From Tillandsia leiboldiana (lineage: Eukaryota > Streptophyta > Magnoliopsida > Poales > Bromeliaceae): a DNA stretch of 64,000 nt. The DNA lies in the NCBI GenBank assembly GCA_029204045.2, contig JAQNDB010000116.1:62001-126000 (forward strand). The letters run 5' to 3'. Of the stretch, positions 11,157 through 23,950 are shown piece by piece (position 1 is the first letter of the stretch; every line of letters begins with the position of its first letter). The position numbers and the translations under genes were made by a program. A model generated the notes under the pieces. It was not told the DNA's origin. It ran no database searches and was given only the letters and a program-made list of their open reading frames with translations.

Positions 11157-14100
11157 TGTCACGCCCCGTGGTCGAAACTGCGACCCGGGCTCGCCAACAG
11201 ATCCGCCACCTATGCAAAATCCCGCATAGGCGAAGCGTCTAACCCGCAAAAGATAGTACTATAGCTACGCAAATATCAGAGCGGAAATAAAATGCTGTAA
11301 GATAAAATCCAATCACTGTGCAACATGAAATAAAGTACAACATCCATCTCCTCAAATACAGGTAATCATCATACAATATCCTCAGTACAGCATCTTTCAA
11401 CAATAAATGGGAGATAAACTAAAACTATAGTACATCAGTCTCTACATCAGTCTCTCCAAATACAGAAGATCTCTCTCCAAAGTAAACAGTAAAACCAGCT
11501 GACAGTTACTAGGAATCTCCAACCAGGGGATACAACTACACTCCTCGGGCGGTAAGGATCTAGCTCGTGACTCCCTCGCCTCGAACAACGACCGAAGGAT
11601 CAGCAACTCCCGCAGAGGACACTGCAAAACAGGAGGAAGAAAAGAGGGAAACAGCAATGGGGGTGAGAACCACTAGTAAACCAGTAGCCTCCCCCTGTGG
11701 GTAAAGCCTCAAACTCCGGCGTACCCACTAAGTCTACCAGAGGCAAAAAAAAGGGGTAAGTGGTAAAGCTGTAAACAGAACTGCTGAATAAAGGGAAACC
11801 ACCACTAGTATGCCTCTAAATGCAATACCGAAAGAAATGACTATATGAATGCATCAGGAAATAGTATCTGACCAAATAGACCCAATCTAGTACCACCAGT
11901 AAAACTGGTATTGCTTGCTCAGCGGAATCTGCACACAAGGCTCGAAACCGCGGGATCGGCCCGCACGGCTCGCATCCCAAAATAAATATCAGACCGGCAC
12001 ACAAGGCTGGGTCCAAAAAGCCTACCTCCGGAGTGGCACTCGAGGGGAGCGACCCACACGAGTAAAGTATCTCTGTCATCAGTATCACAAGTATCTCTGT
12101 AGCACATATCTCAATATAGCAGGACTGGATCAAGACTATGATCAAAGTGGGAAACTCCGTCCACTAAAGAAACCCCAATCCCCAATCAGATGCAATAGTA
12201 CTCAACAAGTGGGAAACTCCATCCACTAGAGAAATCTGATACCCAATCTGATGCAATAGTAAACATTCGGTCAACCGCCCAATGTCCGCGGTCACCGCAA
12301 TAACCCACAACCCACAATCGGGTACAATAATCAAGATCCGGTCAACCGCCTACTGTCCGCGGTTGCCGCAATAACCCACAATCCAACATCAAGTACACCC
12401 TATCTCTGACCCTAAGGTCCCGGCTACACTATCCCAAACCTCTGCTCAAACCCGAGCAACATAACTCGAAAGTCTAAATAAGAAGGAGAAAGAAAGCAAT
12501 CATGGTTTCTCCTAAGTCAAATCCCCATATGATAGTGTAGCAATAAAATAGTGGCCTATCTAGATGTCCAAACAAGCATGCAAAAGTCCTCATGCAATGT
12601 GAAAGAGAGAGAATGTCAAATAACAGTTCTTCATGTGTAACAATTAATAATATCCACATAAATATAACAATCGTGCTAAAATCATCAGTCAACTACACAT
12701 GTATAATCCCTGATCCATAATAAATCCCAAAGTGAAACCCGCACATGGATATGTCATCATGTCCCATTAATTAGTCCATTTAACCATCTTTCAGCAGATC
12801 TATGTGCCAATACGGCATATTAATTATCAGATTTAAATATGTCCTCGCAATCATGTCTCCATAATAATATTATCCCAATAATATTTTCAACATGCTATAT
12901 CCACAGAATTAATCTCAAATGATAGGCTCACAGTTATAACAGTCAAACATGCATGGCAATCAATCAATATGTTCAATAGTGGGCTTCTCTAATAAACTTA
13001 GTGAGCAAGTCAGAAGTAGAGGCATACAACAACCACCCACCTGAAGGTGCACAACTGTCCAGGGTCGTACAGCTAAGAATGCCCAGAAACAGATATACCA
13101 GCACAATCACCAAGCCAACGGTACCAAAGTAGTGTTCAAAGCATCCTGGGTACAAAATAGATCCAAAAATTACACTTAATTCCAAGTTCCACAAGTCTGC
13201 AGTGAACAGTCCCCTTAAAGCAAAATTTTCACCTATAAAACAATCTCCAAAAATTCCAATAAAAATACTACGGCGATCCTCGCGAAGTGTAGATGTCGAA
13301 AGAGCCTTGAAACGTCGAATTCCGATGTCCGGATGCGGAGATAAAAATCTGCAAAGACCCTGCTGTCCAGAAACCTCACCAGCACAAAAAGGGGCTCAGT
13401 CAAGCCTCGAAAACCGTGCCAAAAATTCAAATCTAGATGAAACACTCAACACCAAAGTCGAAGATATACCTCTCGTGAATCCAACGCCGCAAAAATCGCC
13501 CAAAAATACAGTCAGGGTAGCTCTATAGACCTCTCAGACTGAAGTGCGACGGAAACGGGCCTCCAACTGAAAATCGTCGCACTGCGCTCCGATGCCGAAG
13601 TCGTCGACGCCGCGGCTTCCAAAAATTCCGGACCTCTGCCAGAAGATGCGCAACACGAAGATCTACAACTTTGCTAAAGGGGCCAAGGGCAGGGGAGCTC
13701 GGGAAAGGGGGCAAAACTCCCTCACAAGACAGCTATTTATAGGCCCAGCCCGAAAATCCACCCTTTTGGACTTTGGCCCAAACTTTCGGGCGCCCGGTAC
13801 TTCCGGGCTGCTACAGTAACGGGCCCGGCCCGTTACTGTTCACGCCCGGAAAAACCCCAGGCCGCCACGAAGCCACCCGAACAGGGTACAGCCAAAAGGG
13901 CCAACCGCGCTGCGCCACGTGGCCGAAGCGCGTGCCGACACGTGGTACCGCGGTCCTCGGCGGGAACCGTGGGCCGCGGTTCACGCCGGGTTACCCGGGT
14001 CCATGCGCCAGCCAATGGGAGTGCGCCACGTGGCACCGCGGGGTCCACGGTGCGCCGCGCCCGCGCCGCTTTCGCGCGTGCGTTGACCGCCCAATCACAG

Positions 14101-14658
14101 CGCGCCATGTGGACAACCCAAACATGCTGCGCCCGGTGCAGGAACTATGGTGCACCCGACGAATACGAACCTGCCACGTGTCCACCCCCGGTCCATCGTG
14201 CACCCGCGCCTTCCCCGTGGACCGTGCCCACTACAACCGCCAACCGGGTGCCGCCACGTGGCCCGTGCCTGGTGCACGCCTCCCGCGGTGGACCGACCGG
14301 CCTCTCCTCGGCCCGCCGCCGCGCTCCACCGTCCGCCGCCGCCGCCGGCGCCTCTCCGACTGCCGGAACAGTAACCCCAAGCCTCGAAATCTGTGTTTTC
14401 GCGTCCGGGCTCCGAAAAATACAAGTAAATAGCCGTTTTCAAGCGTTTTGCCGCGCTGAATCCAAATACGGCCTCCGATTTGCCCAAAACTCCTTCTAAA
14501 AATTCAACGGGGGCATCCGAATACACTCGGGGTCCAATCAACACACTGTGCCCATTTCTTGAGTCCAATACACACCCAAACACTCCCATCTCCCAAGATA
14601 GTCCTCCAGAAGCCACTGATCAAGCCATAAACCCCCAATAAAGATCCGGGTCATCACA
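11157..14658 (-). mobile_element. S2: solo LTR of a gypsy element (3.5 kb)
   Basis: On the plus strand it reads TGTCACGCCCCG to GGGTCATCACA, with tcggc at 11152-11156 and 14659-14663. The interrupted host sequence is intact at 281-300. It is homologous to S4 in opposite orientation and partly to the G3 LTR (shared GGTCAACCGCCCAAT repeats at about 12270-12390). The GC-rich frames at 13770-14620 are LTR promoter-type sequence with no conserved domain. A hairpin CCTATGC/GCATAGG at 11209-11230 marks the LTR 3' end. Confidence 0.88.
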
Positions 14659-14663
14659 TCGGC

Positions 14664-15145
14664 CGCGACATCACAATCAGCCGGTTCTAGGGCATGCCGA
14701 AACTCCGCGGATCCTCCACCGATCAGTTCAAAACTTTGGTAAAAGCTTGCAGTAACCGAGAAGACCAAGATCAACGGTCTTGATCTCGATTTTGTCGGTC
14801 GGATGAAGCCCGTGATTGATCACGGTCAAATCTTGCTTTTCCGGCGATGGAGTGCTCCCGCCGGCAATCGGGACAACGACGACGGCTCGGGCTTCACAGG
14901 TGGGGTCTACTCAAGGTCAGGAGACTACCCCAGGATCCTTGGGCCAATTAAAAACAACAAAATTCAAACTTCTTACCTCGCCGGAGAGAGGAAGAAGAAG
15001 AAGATGATGGCCGCGGCGGCGCTCGGCGGCGCCCGACGTCGGGAAACCCCAGGCTCGGCTGCGGCTTCACAGAGGACAACTCAGGGAAGGACTGGATCAA
15101 CTGGAGTCCCTCCCAAGCACCTTCCTCCCAAAACAACCCGAGATC
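14664..15145 (-). repeat. G1 5' LTR, piece 3
   Basis: It corresponds to window positions about 290-770 of the other LTR. It lies between the S2 and S3 duplications. No gene is seen. Confidence 0.86.
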
Positions 15146-18100
15146 TGTAGTACCCATGAAATTCAAATTTGAAATTAAAGAATTTAAAAGGTCAATTTGA
15201 ATAAGGAAATGCAAAATAAACCTAAGTGGTTGAGTATCGGTGTGCAAATTGCACAGTTTTCGGAGCACTACGTCTGCCTTTAAGATTCGAGTCTGATCTC
15301 GAAAATCTGAAATCGCCAGTGCGACCGTCTCGTCGAATCGATTCAAAATGATATAAACTGATTTTCTATCCGACGGTCGGATTGTTCTGAAATCAGTGAG
15401 GAAGCTAGTGGGGCCCACGACTTAAGTCGTGAATAGTAACCTCCTGTTTTAATTCCCCGCTGAGTGAACGTTGATCGAGTCACCGTCTGGAGTCTGAATA
15501 TGACGGTCCAGGTAGTCGATTTTAACCGCTTCATCATTCTAAGCGCAGTGGCGCTGACGAAATTTGCATTTGACGAGCCTAAAGCCTTGTAAAGCGTGCC
15601 GAACTGTATAATTTACAGTATAAGATGGATTTTAAAGATTATGGAGCTAAATATTAGCGAACCAAAATCGCTACCAGATAGGTTTCGTCGAGCCGGACGT
15701 CGTGGTGGTGTCCATTTTTCAGTTTGACAACCCGGTTGTCTCGAAAAACGTAAAAACATGTAGAAAAGTGCATATTTTCAAAAGAACCCTTATATTTTAT
15801 GCACAGTTTTCGATGCAACTTCTTAGATAGGGTCTCTTCCACGATTGTGGCATGTGGGAGGGAGCTGAGTCTAATTGTGAAGGTTGGAGGGAGTAAGATG
15901 CAACTTCTTAGTAAGTTACAATTTGTGCGCCATGCGTAGAAAGGGGGGGGAAGTGGTTGTAACCAATCCCCCACGTCCTCCACAGTCCCTGCCGAGGAAG
16001 TGAGGAGCGTCCTAACCGCATTCCATCGTTCGAGTGGGCGTGGAGAAGAGACCGAGGTCATTGTGCTTCTTGCAAGGCGAAGGTGGGTTGCATCAAATCC
16101 CTTGGGTTGCATTCAGTTCCTGCTACAGCCTCCTTCAACCTCCAGAAGTCGAGCCCAGGTGGTCCTGCTCACCGTTGTGGCCGCGCGACGCTGGGAGGAG
16201 CAAATCCGGCTTCTACCTATCTTCTCCAAATCCGGTGAAGGTGAGGTCGTTTGTTCTTTGTGTTTCTTGCTACCTAGACCTCCTGATTATATCTATCACC
16301 TCTTGGTGAACCTCCCAGCCGAACCCCGAAGGCGGGAATGCTCCCGGTCGCCGGCGGGGAAAATGCACCCGCCGGAACCCTGGATTTGCTCCGCCTCTGG
16401 ACCGCAGTTCATCCGACGACTTTTGTCAGGAAATAAAATGATCAAAAGCTTCCTCTGGACCTGTATATACGTCCCTTAAAGTTTGGGAAATTTTGGTGCA
16501 CTGTAGTGGTCGCAGTCGCGTGCCCTAGTTTCGGGTTTGTGAGGGTCCGGCCGAGCTTGCTTCTCCGGCGCCGGCGAGCCTCCCCACCTCCGGCCAAGTG
16601 GTCGAGAAGCTTCCTAGGAGCAAGGAGGTTTCATCCATGCCCTTGCAAGGCATCCATGCAGCCCAAAGAGGGAGTTGCCATGGATGACCCGAGCTTGAGC
16701 TCGAGGGTCATGGCCGGCCTTCCGGTCGTTTTCGTCGGGGAAGACTTGCCCAAAAATGATCCTTGGATCATTTATATCCTATCCATGCTGTTGCATGAGC
16801 CCCATGCTGCCCCGAGGGAAATCCGCCATTGTTGGTGGTGAAGCTCCAAACCGAGCTTGCCCGCTGCCGCCGCCGCCGCCGCCGTGACCTCGTCGTCGGG
16901 CACTAGTCCAGGAAGGTTCGTGGTGATGAGGAGCACCTGCTGGTGCATTTGGATGAGGCCCAGAACCTATGGTTGAAGAGTCACCATTTTCGAGGTTTGG
17001 GGTCATCTTCTTCGTCATGCTGCGGCCAACCGAGTGTGCAAGGTTGTCCCAAACTTGCTGGGAATAATGCTTATACCTTGTAGAACTTTTCCCTCCATCT
17101 TGGGAAGCCCCAGGTGCCCCCTCTGCAGAGAACTAGCCTGGGTTTGGGAAGCTTGTGTGTTGTGAAGTTGTGCACACCATATGTTTGTGAAAATGCTTCA
17201 ATGAAGAAAAGTGTTAAGATAGGCTTCGAGACTAATATGAAAGTTTCTCCATGCTGTCCCCTGAGCTCGATGCTCACTTCAGACCAAAGGTGGTCTGTGT
17301 GGATTGGTGGGTGGAGAAAGGTTGTAATTGTTAGAGAGCTAGGGTTTGGATCTCCTTGATCCAGCAATTCTGGGCTGCTAAATAGCAAGCCTCTGAGTCC
17401 CTGTGCTGTCCAGAGATAAATGATCAAGTTATTTTAAGTTTTGCACAAGTAGATTTCAAAGTGGAGCAAGTCGAAGCTCTAGGAAAGCTAGTTGGCCGTG
17501 GATTTGTTTTGGGCTGTTTGCAAAGTCGTCACAGTGAGCTCCTAGCTAATTTGGGGTCACTGGACGTGATGCTTGCGTCGGATTTCGGTTTCGTTGAGCC
17601 GAAGAAACAAAAATGCGTTTAAGCTATGTTAGAGAGGTATATTATGGCCCGAAGTTTTTCTCGGGTTCCGTGCTGCTGCAAATGGATGAGCACGGTGTTC
17701 AGCGGGTCGAGTGTCACTTACTGGAAGTGACGGTTCGTAAAAATAATATCCCAGTTAAGAGAACGAGTGAAAACGGCTCTCAATTTATTGTAAAAGTGCA
17801 ATTTGGTAAAACCCTAGGGGCCAATTTGTAATTGTAGCCTGGTAGACTGCTGTACACAGTGTGTCAGTGGGTTGGGTATGTGTGAGAGTCTATTTTTCTG
17901 ACCTGTGTATGTGATTCAGGTCCCAGCAGTCAGCCGCCAGCTTGCGAGCCATCCAGCAGCCACTGTGATCATCTACATTGAGGTGGGTTTATCTTCGGTC
18001 CGGATTTTATCAGGTTGGCCCTATGGGGTGCAGTGGTAGGTTGGACCCCCGTTTTTTTGGCGTAGCCCTGAACCTATGCTTGATCCTTTCTATTTGCTCT

Positions 18101-19159
18101 CATTCCAGCATTCATTGTGTTTAGTTATGTAGCATCGATCTGGCAGTTCAGTTCCCGATATGATTTCATGTTCAGCATTTAGTATATTTATATATACAGC
18201 TTGACATATGCCATGTTTGTTTGGTCATCAGCCTAGTTGTAGTAGCACTTCCTGTTCTACGTTGATCCCCCCACAACGCGTTCTTTACCGGTAAAGTGGT
18301 CGATAGTGGCGACCCGTGAGCCCAGGTTACACATGGTGGACGAGAGTGGCGACACATGTGGGTCTGAGTGCACCGATGGTGCCAGGTTATATGTCAGTTG
18401 AACGTGCCAGCTTTGGCATTGGTCTTGGTCCTTGTGATAGTGGTCGATAGTGGCGACCCGTGAGCCCCAGGCTGCACATAGTGGACGAGAGTGGCGACAC
18501 GTGTGCCCCTGCTACAGCATGATTAGCTCTTGTTTGTCTGATTTGCCAGTTACAGCATGATTACCTGTTTTCCACTTCAGCATGCTTAGATTTTATATCT
18601 GCATCTTGTTATTCAGCTTTCAGTTATATTCAGCTTTTGTTATCCGCTTATCATTGTATCCGGTAGGTACGACTTGCTATTTCTCGGCCCGTCGTGCCCA
18701 CTGGGATACATGTAGAGTGTATCTCACACCCCCTGGGTGACTGTTTTTCAGGTCAGTCGGGTGCTGGGAGATTGGGACGATCCAGTGAGCTGTCTGCGCT
18801 AGAGTTGTACCCTGCTTTTGGCCGTTGTGGCCCAGTGCTAGTATTTCTGTTTCAGTATTATGATCATAGCTTTCTGTATAGTTTTTGTTAGTTGGAGTAT
18901 TTATGGAGTTGTTATGTTTAGTTGTGGATGTATTAGTTGTAGAGCTTATTGATTTTGGTTTAGCTGTTGATTATTGCTCTCTGATTGTATCGCTGTACTT
19001 GCCTAGCCGAGCATGTATAGGGGAGACTCTGTCAGTGTGGACAGAGGATTTCCTATGCATGTGGCGGTCTGTTCACGTCCTGAGTTTAAAGTTTGAACTC
19101 TGATTTAAAAAAAAAAAAAAAAAAAATTCTACCGCTGTTTTGAAACTCGGGGCGTGACA
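15146..19159 (+). mobile_element. S3: solo LTR of a gypsy element (4.0 kb)
   Basis: It starts TGTAGTACCC and ends GGGGCGTGACA, with agatc at 15141-15145 and 19160-19164. The uninterrupted sequence is present at 760-775. It is related to the G1 LTR in opposite orientation: both carry TGCAAATTGCACAG-like and GCCGGACGTCG-like segments and an A run near the end. The small frames at 16000-17400 show no recognisable domain. A segment of about 65 bp (GTCGATAGTGGCGACCCGTGAG onward, 18298 and 18441) is repeated. Confidence 0.87.
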
Positions 19160-19164
19160 AGATC

Positions 19165-19264
19165 AAGATGGTTTCTTGATCCCTCTTCTCCGGCGATGGG
19201 TGGCGACGGCAGGTGCGCGGCTAGCGAGGAGTGCGGCGAGGGAGAGGGGTTGTTGGGAGCTGCG
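19165..19264 (-). repeat. G1 5' LTR, piece 4
   Basis: A 100-bp piece between S3 and G2, matching positions about 770-867 of the other LTR. Confidence 0.86.
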
Positions 19265-21869
19265 TGTAGAGTACTGGAGCTTCGGGCAGTGTGCCGACTC
19301 CACGTGGCAGCCTGGTATTGTGGAAATGCCTTCAACAGATTCTGTTTATATTTACAGAGAGGTTCGGGTGGTTCTGGAGCGACACGGAAGCGTTTTTGTA
19401 GAAAAGTGAGTTGGCGTCATGTTGAGAGTTGCGGATTGAGCATCGGTTTTATGGTGGGGCTTTTTGAGTGAGAAAAGCTGTGAGCATGTGTATTTTCTGA
19501 TTACAGCGGAGTTCGGGAGGTTTCAGACTGCGGCGGAGGCCCCGAAGGCGAAAAGTGAGTTGGAGTTACCTTTGAAGGATTAATTAATTATTTAATTAAT
19601 TCAATTAATCCTTACTTGTTGGTGGCTTGGCAGCTTCAGAGGTGCTGTGGAGTTGGTGGAGCCTTGAGTTGGAGTGGACTTGGCTAATTAGTTGGTAGAA
19701 AATTAGTCTTCTCTCTCCTTTCTTTTTTATTTTTATTTTTTATTTTTGCCAGTTGCTTTGCACTTTCTTCTAATTAATTAAGTAGCCTTTTAAGCTTGCT
19801 GCCACCCCACCTTGCTTCAACTGGTACAGAGTTCATCGAGGGATGCAGAGGGAGGAGTTTGGGAAGGACTTGGAGGGAAGTAAGTGAGATTGTTTTTCTT
19901 TGATGGACTTAATTAAGCTTTTTTTTTATTATGCCAGCTGCTTGCTACCCAGCCTAATTAAGCCACCCTTAATTAAATAGTGCCACCTCGTCACCTGCTC
20001 CCTCACCCACCCTTCATCTTATCTCCTCCACCTACATTTCTTGCTGCCAGAGAAGAAGAAGAAGAAGTAGTAGAAGGAGAAGAAGGTGCGTGCATTGTGG
20101 GAGTTGACCGGGTCAACGTGCGCGCGCGAAGAGCAAATTGAGGTAATTTATTTGATGGAAATTATAAATTTGGATTCGTTGGTTTTCCTCTTGGGTTTTG
20201 ATGGAATTGAATGGGATTTTGAGCTAATTTCCATCCTTGCTCCATTCTTGTGCTCTCGGGTAGAAGGCATGCAGACTTGGATTACTGCGCAAATCCGCAA
20301 TGCTGTGCATTCATGCATTCGTGTATTGGAGTGATCAGGCTGTGCAGAATTTTTGTGGTGGCCTAGCTGGGTGCTGTAGAGGTTGTTTGGAGCTCCGTGG
20401 ATTTTTCCGGGACGCGCGACAGTGTGCGCGCGCGCGAGAGGCGCAGTTCAGTTTTTCGTCAGATTTCGCCCGTTTCTTCACCAACTTCGGCGCGGCCTTC
20501 GGAAAGCATTTGAGGTGGGTTGGATTTTTTTCCAAAAATCGCGGAATGCCCTCTAATGCTTCAGAACGCACTTTGATCATGTCAAAACTGTATATTTGAG
20601 CTGTTAAATGATCTGATAGTTGCCTAGAAAATTACAGAAAAATTATCTGAACCCCGGAATATTTTTAGTGGACTCTTGACATATTAGGACACTAGACTGT
20701 ACGCTTAGTTGGCCTCCTTTAAGCACCTGAACCGTTTTAAAAATCCGAATGCCCGTTTTATTGGAAAATCGACTTTTATAAATGATTTTAAAATGTCGGA
20801 GGGTTTTAGTGATGGTGCATGGGTTCGGGGTGCATGTTCTCTCGTGCCGGGGGGCTGAGGAGATATTTGTTGATTATTAGAGCCATTCTTTGACTTTTTG
20901 AGATTTACTAGTGTCGTTGGGGGTTCTATTAGAGCACTTCAGATTGAGTCGTGGAGTTTACTCCGACCTTGACATGAGAGTGAGTCGTCTGTTCACTGTG
21001 TTTCCGATCTATTTGATCGTGGATTATAGCCTGCTGAGCCTGGATTTATGCCAGTTATGAGATACTTGAGTTCGCGGGGTCGCTCCCCGCGAGCTACGCT
21101 CCGGATGCGATGATGATACCGAGCCTGACGAGGCTGCGATGTGGTTACTGAGATAGTCCTTGAGGGACACCCTACATAAGACCAAGTCCTGTTTGGGCGT
21201 AGTGGCAGTAGATGAGCGCAGGTTTGCTGGACTGGTCCAAAGAGGGACAGTCCTTGAGATTTGGGTGATATGTGTGAGCGAGTTTCATTGCATGTTCATA
21301 GATGAGTATTTTCTTTGAGCATATGTAGAGGCATATAGCGGTAGATTTCCAGCATTTCATATCTATCTATCTATCTACCTATCTATTCGTTTACCTTGCT
21401 TGTGCCTCCGGTGGACTTAGTGGGCATACCGTGTGCTTTGAGGACGGTACCCACTGAGAACTACATTTGCAGTAGTTCTCACACCCGCTGCGGTGCAGGT
21501 TTTCCTGAGGCGGCTGTTCCGACTCCTTCCCATGCAGAGTCTTCAGATCGAGGTAAGGGCGTGGCCGGCTAGTCGCTTCCCGAGTCTGTTTAGTAGAGAG
21601 GTAGCAGTACCCTTTTGAGTTTCCACTTTTGTAGAGTGAGATTTTGAGAGATGTTTTTATGTACCTTGAGGACAGCTTGTATCTTGGATTTTATTTACTT
21701 TAGTACAGTTGTTATGTTTCCTTTCTATAGCTTGTCGTTACTTTTGCTCTGATATCTGCTAGCTATAGATTTATTTGCAGGATAGACGCTTCGTCTGTAC
21801 GGCAGTTTCCGTACAGATGGCGGATCTGTTAGCGAGCCCGGGTCGCAGTTTCGACCCCGGGGCGTGACA
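19265..21869 (+). repeat. G2 5' LTR
   Basis: TGTAGAGTACTGG to GGGGCGTGACA, 2605 bp. Hairpins lie at 21456-21480 (GAGAACTAC/GTAGTTCTC) and 21795-21816 (CTGTACGG/CCGTACAG). The small plus-strand frames at 20086-20599 recur in the other LTR because it is a repeat. They have no conserved domain. Confidence 0.95.
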
Positions 21870-21877
21870 GATTAGAG

Positions 21878-21889
21878 TGGTATCAGAGC
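21878..21889 (+). other. G2 primer-binding site (tRNA-Met)
   Basis: TGGTATCAGAGC lies 8 nt after the LTR. Confidence 0.93.
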
Positions 21890-22052
21890 CTAGGAATATA
21901 GGTCATTGAGGACTTAGAGACCCTAGGCTGTTGGTTCGACAGTAGGATGACTGTCGTGAGTAACGTGACTTTAGCGAGAGTCCTGATTGAGTTTCTACCT
22001 CCCCCAGAGGATTGGGGTGAGTGATTTACATGTTATTTCTCTAAAGATGATT

Positions 22053-22072
22053 ATGTTGGCTGCAGACAACAT
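22053..22072 (+). other. Leader near-palindrome of G2
   Basis: ATGTTGGCTGCAGACAACAT is palindromic except at one pair of positions. It lies about 175 nt after the primer site. G3 has the same element at a matching distance (54421-54440). It could be an RNA dimerisation site, or a conserved short peptide (MLAADN). Confidence 0.6.
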
Positions 22073-22156
22073 AATGCTTTAGAAGGGTTAACATGCTTAG
22101 ACTTTCGCTTGATTGGGTCGTGAGAGTTCTTGGTCCTAATGTTTGTTCTTTTTCAG

Positions 22157-23300
22157 AAGCTTTCGTTACCTCCGAGACGCCGTGCAGCGGCGAGGGCTCG
22201 TTTGACCTTGGAGGAGGAGCCCGAACAGCGGGAAGCTGAATGGATTTGAGAGTTTCGGGGCTAGGTAGCCCAGAGGTTTGAGGCGATGCGGCGCCGGGAA
22301 GAGAACATAGAGCGAGTGGTGCGCATGTTGAGCTGAGAGCATCGTTTGAGGTATCGCCAGTAGTACCTCCAGCCGCAACATCGTCGATTTCGACCCCGAT
22401 CGCACTGTGGATAGTGCAGGAGTAGCGAGAGTTTGCTGATTGATTGATGTGCTTTCGCCAGTTCCATCCCCTACAGATTTCGGGATAGAGTTTGGAGCCT
22501 TGGAAGGCCGAGCACTGAATTGCTGCCTTGGGAGAGTCGTTTGAGGACTTATTCGTCCAGGAAAAGCATCAGGTGCCCTTAGTTGGCACATTATTTGGAG
22601 AAGGACGCCGAGACTTGGTGGCGTCGAGTCCGCCCGGTTGGACCACCGGGAGTTCAGTTGATGACTTGGCCAGAGTTTCGAGCTTTGCTACGCGGGGCCT
22701 ATTTTCCCGATAGTGCAAAGCAGAAACTAGAAGGGGATCTTCGACGGTTACAGCAGGGTAGTCGGCCTCTTCAGGAGTACATTCGGGAGTTTCAGCTGTT
22801 GCTGAACAGTGTGCCACATGTTGCCCCAGATGAGGCTCAGAGGGTAGATTTGTTTGAGAGAGGGCTGCACCCCGATATTTATCACTTTGTTCACTCACAT
22901 CGGTCGCTGACTTTGGATGCAGCCATAGAGCGTGCTCGGTGGGTTTCTCGTGGGACAGTGATTATGTCAGAGAGGGACGGGGTGCCAGGGACCAGCTCCG
23001 GGGAGAAGTGCCCAGCACCGCAGGATATTGGGCAGTCGAGTAGACCGAGGCCCCCGAGACAGCCACAGTTCCAGCCGCGAGGCCGTGGGACATAGAGGAG
23101 GCAGAGGCCTGGGGGTTATCGGCCCCCTAGACAGCAGCAGCAGCAGCCGCCGCAGTAGCGGCGTACTGATCGATGTGTGATTTGCGGCGGGCCACATGCA
23201 CCCCATCAGTGCGAGCAGCGTCAGGGCCGGTGTTATCGTTGCAGGCAGCCGGGACACATAGCATGGACTTGCCCTAGAGCAGGGTCGTCAGCACCCTGGA
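22157..23300 (+). pseudogene. G2 gag (capsid, nucleocapsid), with stops
   Basis: One frame runs from about 22157 into pol. The middle part (22583-23092) holds the gypsy gag segment ETWWRR, then WPEFRALLRGAYFP, typical of retrotransposon gag. The nucleocapsid end has CVICGGPHAPHQC and CYRCRQPGHIAWTC, the second a CCHC knuckle (C-X2-C-X4-H-X4-C). In-frame stops occur at 22247, 22262, 22334, 22361, 23093 and 23156, with more between 22400 and 22460. Several look like CAG to TAG or CGA to TGA changes. No start codon can be chosen securely. Gag would form the virus-like particle. Confidence 0.85.
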
Positions 23301-23459
23301 CTGCATCGACTCCTCCCTCGCCTTTGCAGGTAGTGGGAGCTACACCGAGCTTTAGCCAGGGGGATCGTGCCACCTCCTCGCGACAGCCAGAGAGACGACC
23401 ACCTCCGAGCGGGCGAGTGTACGCCGCTCAGGTCGAGGATTCCACAGCAGCTGATCAGG

Positions 23460-23950
23460 TGGTAGCAGGTATTATCCTTATCTCCTCTACCCGTGCTCGA
23501 GCACTTTTTGATACTGGAGTATCACATTCATTTATCAGTAGTACATTTGCATCTTCGCATGGGTTTGAGATAGAGCCTTTGACTCGTGCATTAGAGGTTC
23601 AGATTCCTGATTATGTATTGCACGTAGATGAGTGCTGTTGGTCCTGCCCAGTGCAGTTAGGACCGTGGATTTTACCCATTGACCTGCTAGTCTTACGCCG
23701 ACTCCAGGATTTTGATGTGGTTTGGGGTATTGATTGGTTATCCCGGTACTATGCTACTATTGATTGTAGATTGAGGACAGTGACCCTTCGGGAGCCGGGT
23801 CAGGAGGAGTATGTCTATAGGGGATGTCAGAGTGCACTGTTTGCAGTGACAGTATCTTCCTCCAGAGCCCGTCAGATGTTGAGTAGAGGTTGTGTCGCTT
23901 TTCTTGCGATTGTAGTAGAGGCGCCTACGGCGATGCCCGGACTCGAAGAC
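23460..23950 (+). pseudogene. G2 protease domain
   Basis: This aspartic protease lies in the same frame as gag. The active-site motif reads ALFDTGVSHSFIS; family members usually have DTGAS, so the alanine is replaced by valine. WGIDWLSRYYATIDC follows, the usual gypsy protease end. It would cut the Gag-Pol polyprotein. The domain is uninterrupted, but the polyprotein around it is broken. Confidence 0.85.

Noticed and set aside
13773..14616. GC-rich frames of up to 219 residues in S2, and similar ones at 33175-33850 and 61430-61870
   Set aside because: They are LTR sequence. Homologous copies do not conserve the protein, and stops are rare only because of base composition.
16000..17400. Captured host gene fragment in S3
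   Set aside because: The small frames have no recognisable domain or intron structure, and related sequence in the G1 LTR (positions 100-300 and 10640-10860) suggests it is LTR sequence.
20086..20599. Frames of 82 and 99 residues found twice (also 27672-28185)
   Set aside because: They are duplicated only because they lie in the two G2 LTRs. There is no domain and no independent evidence of coding.
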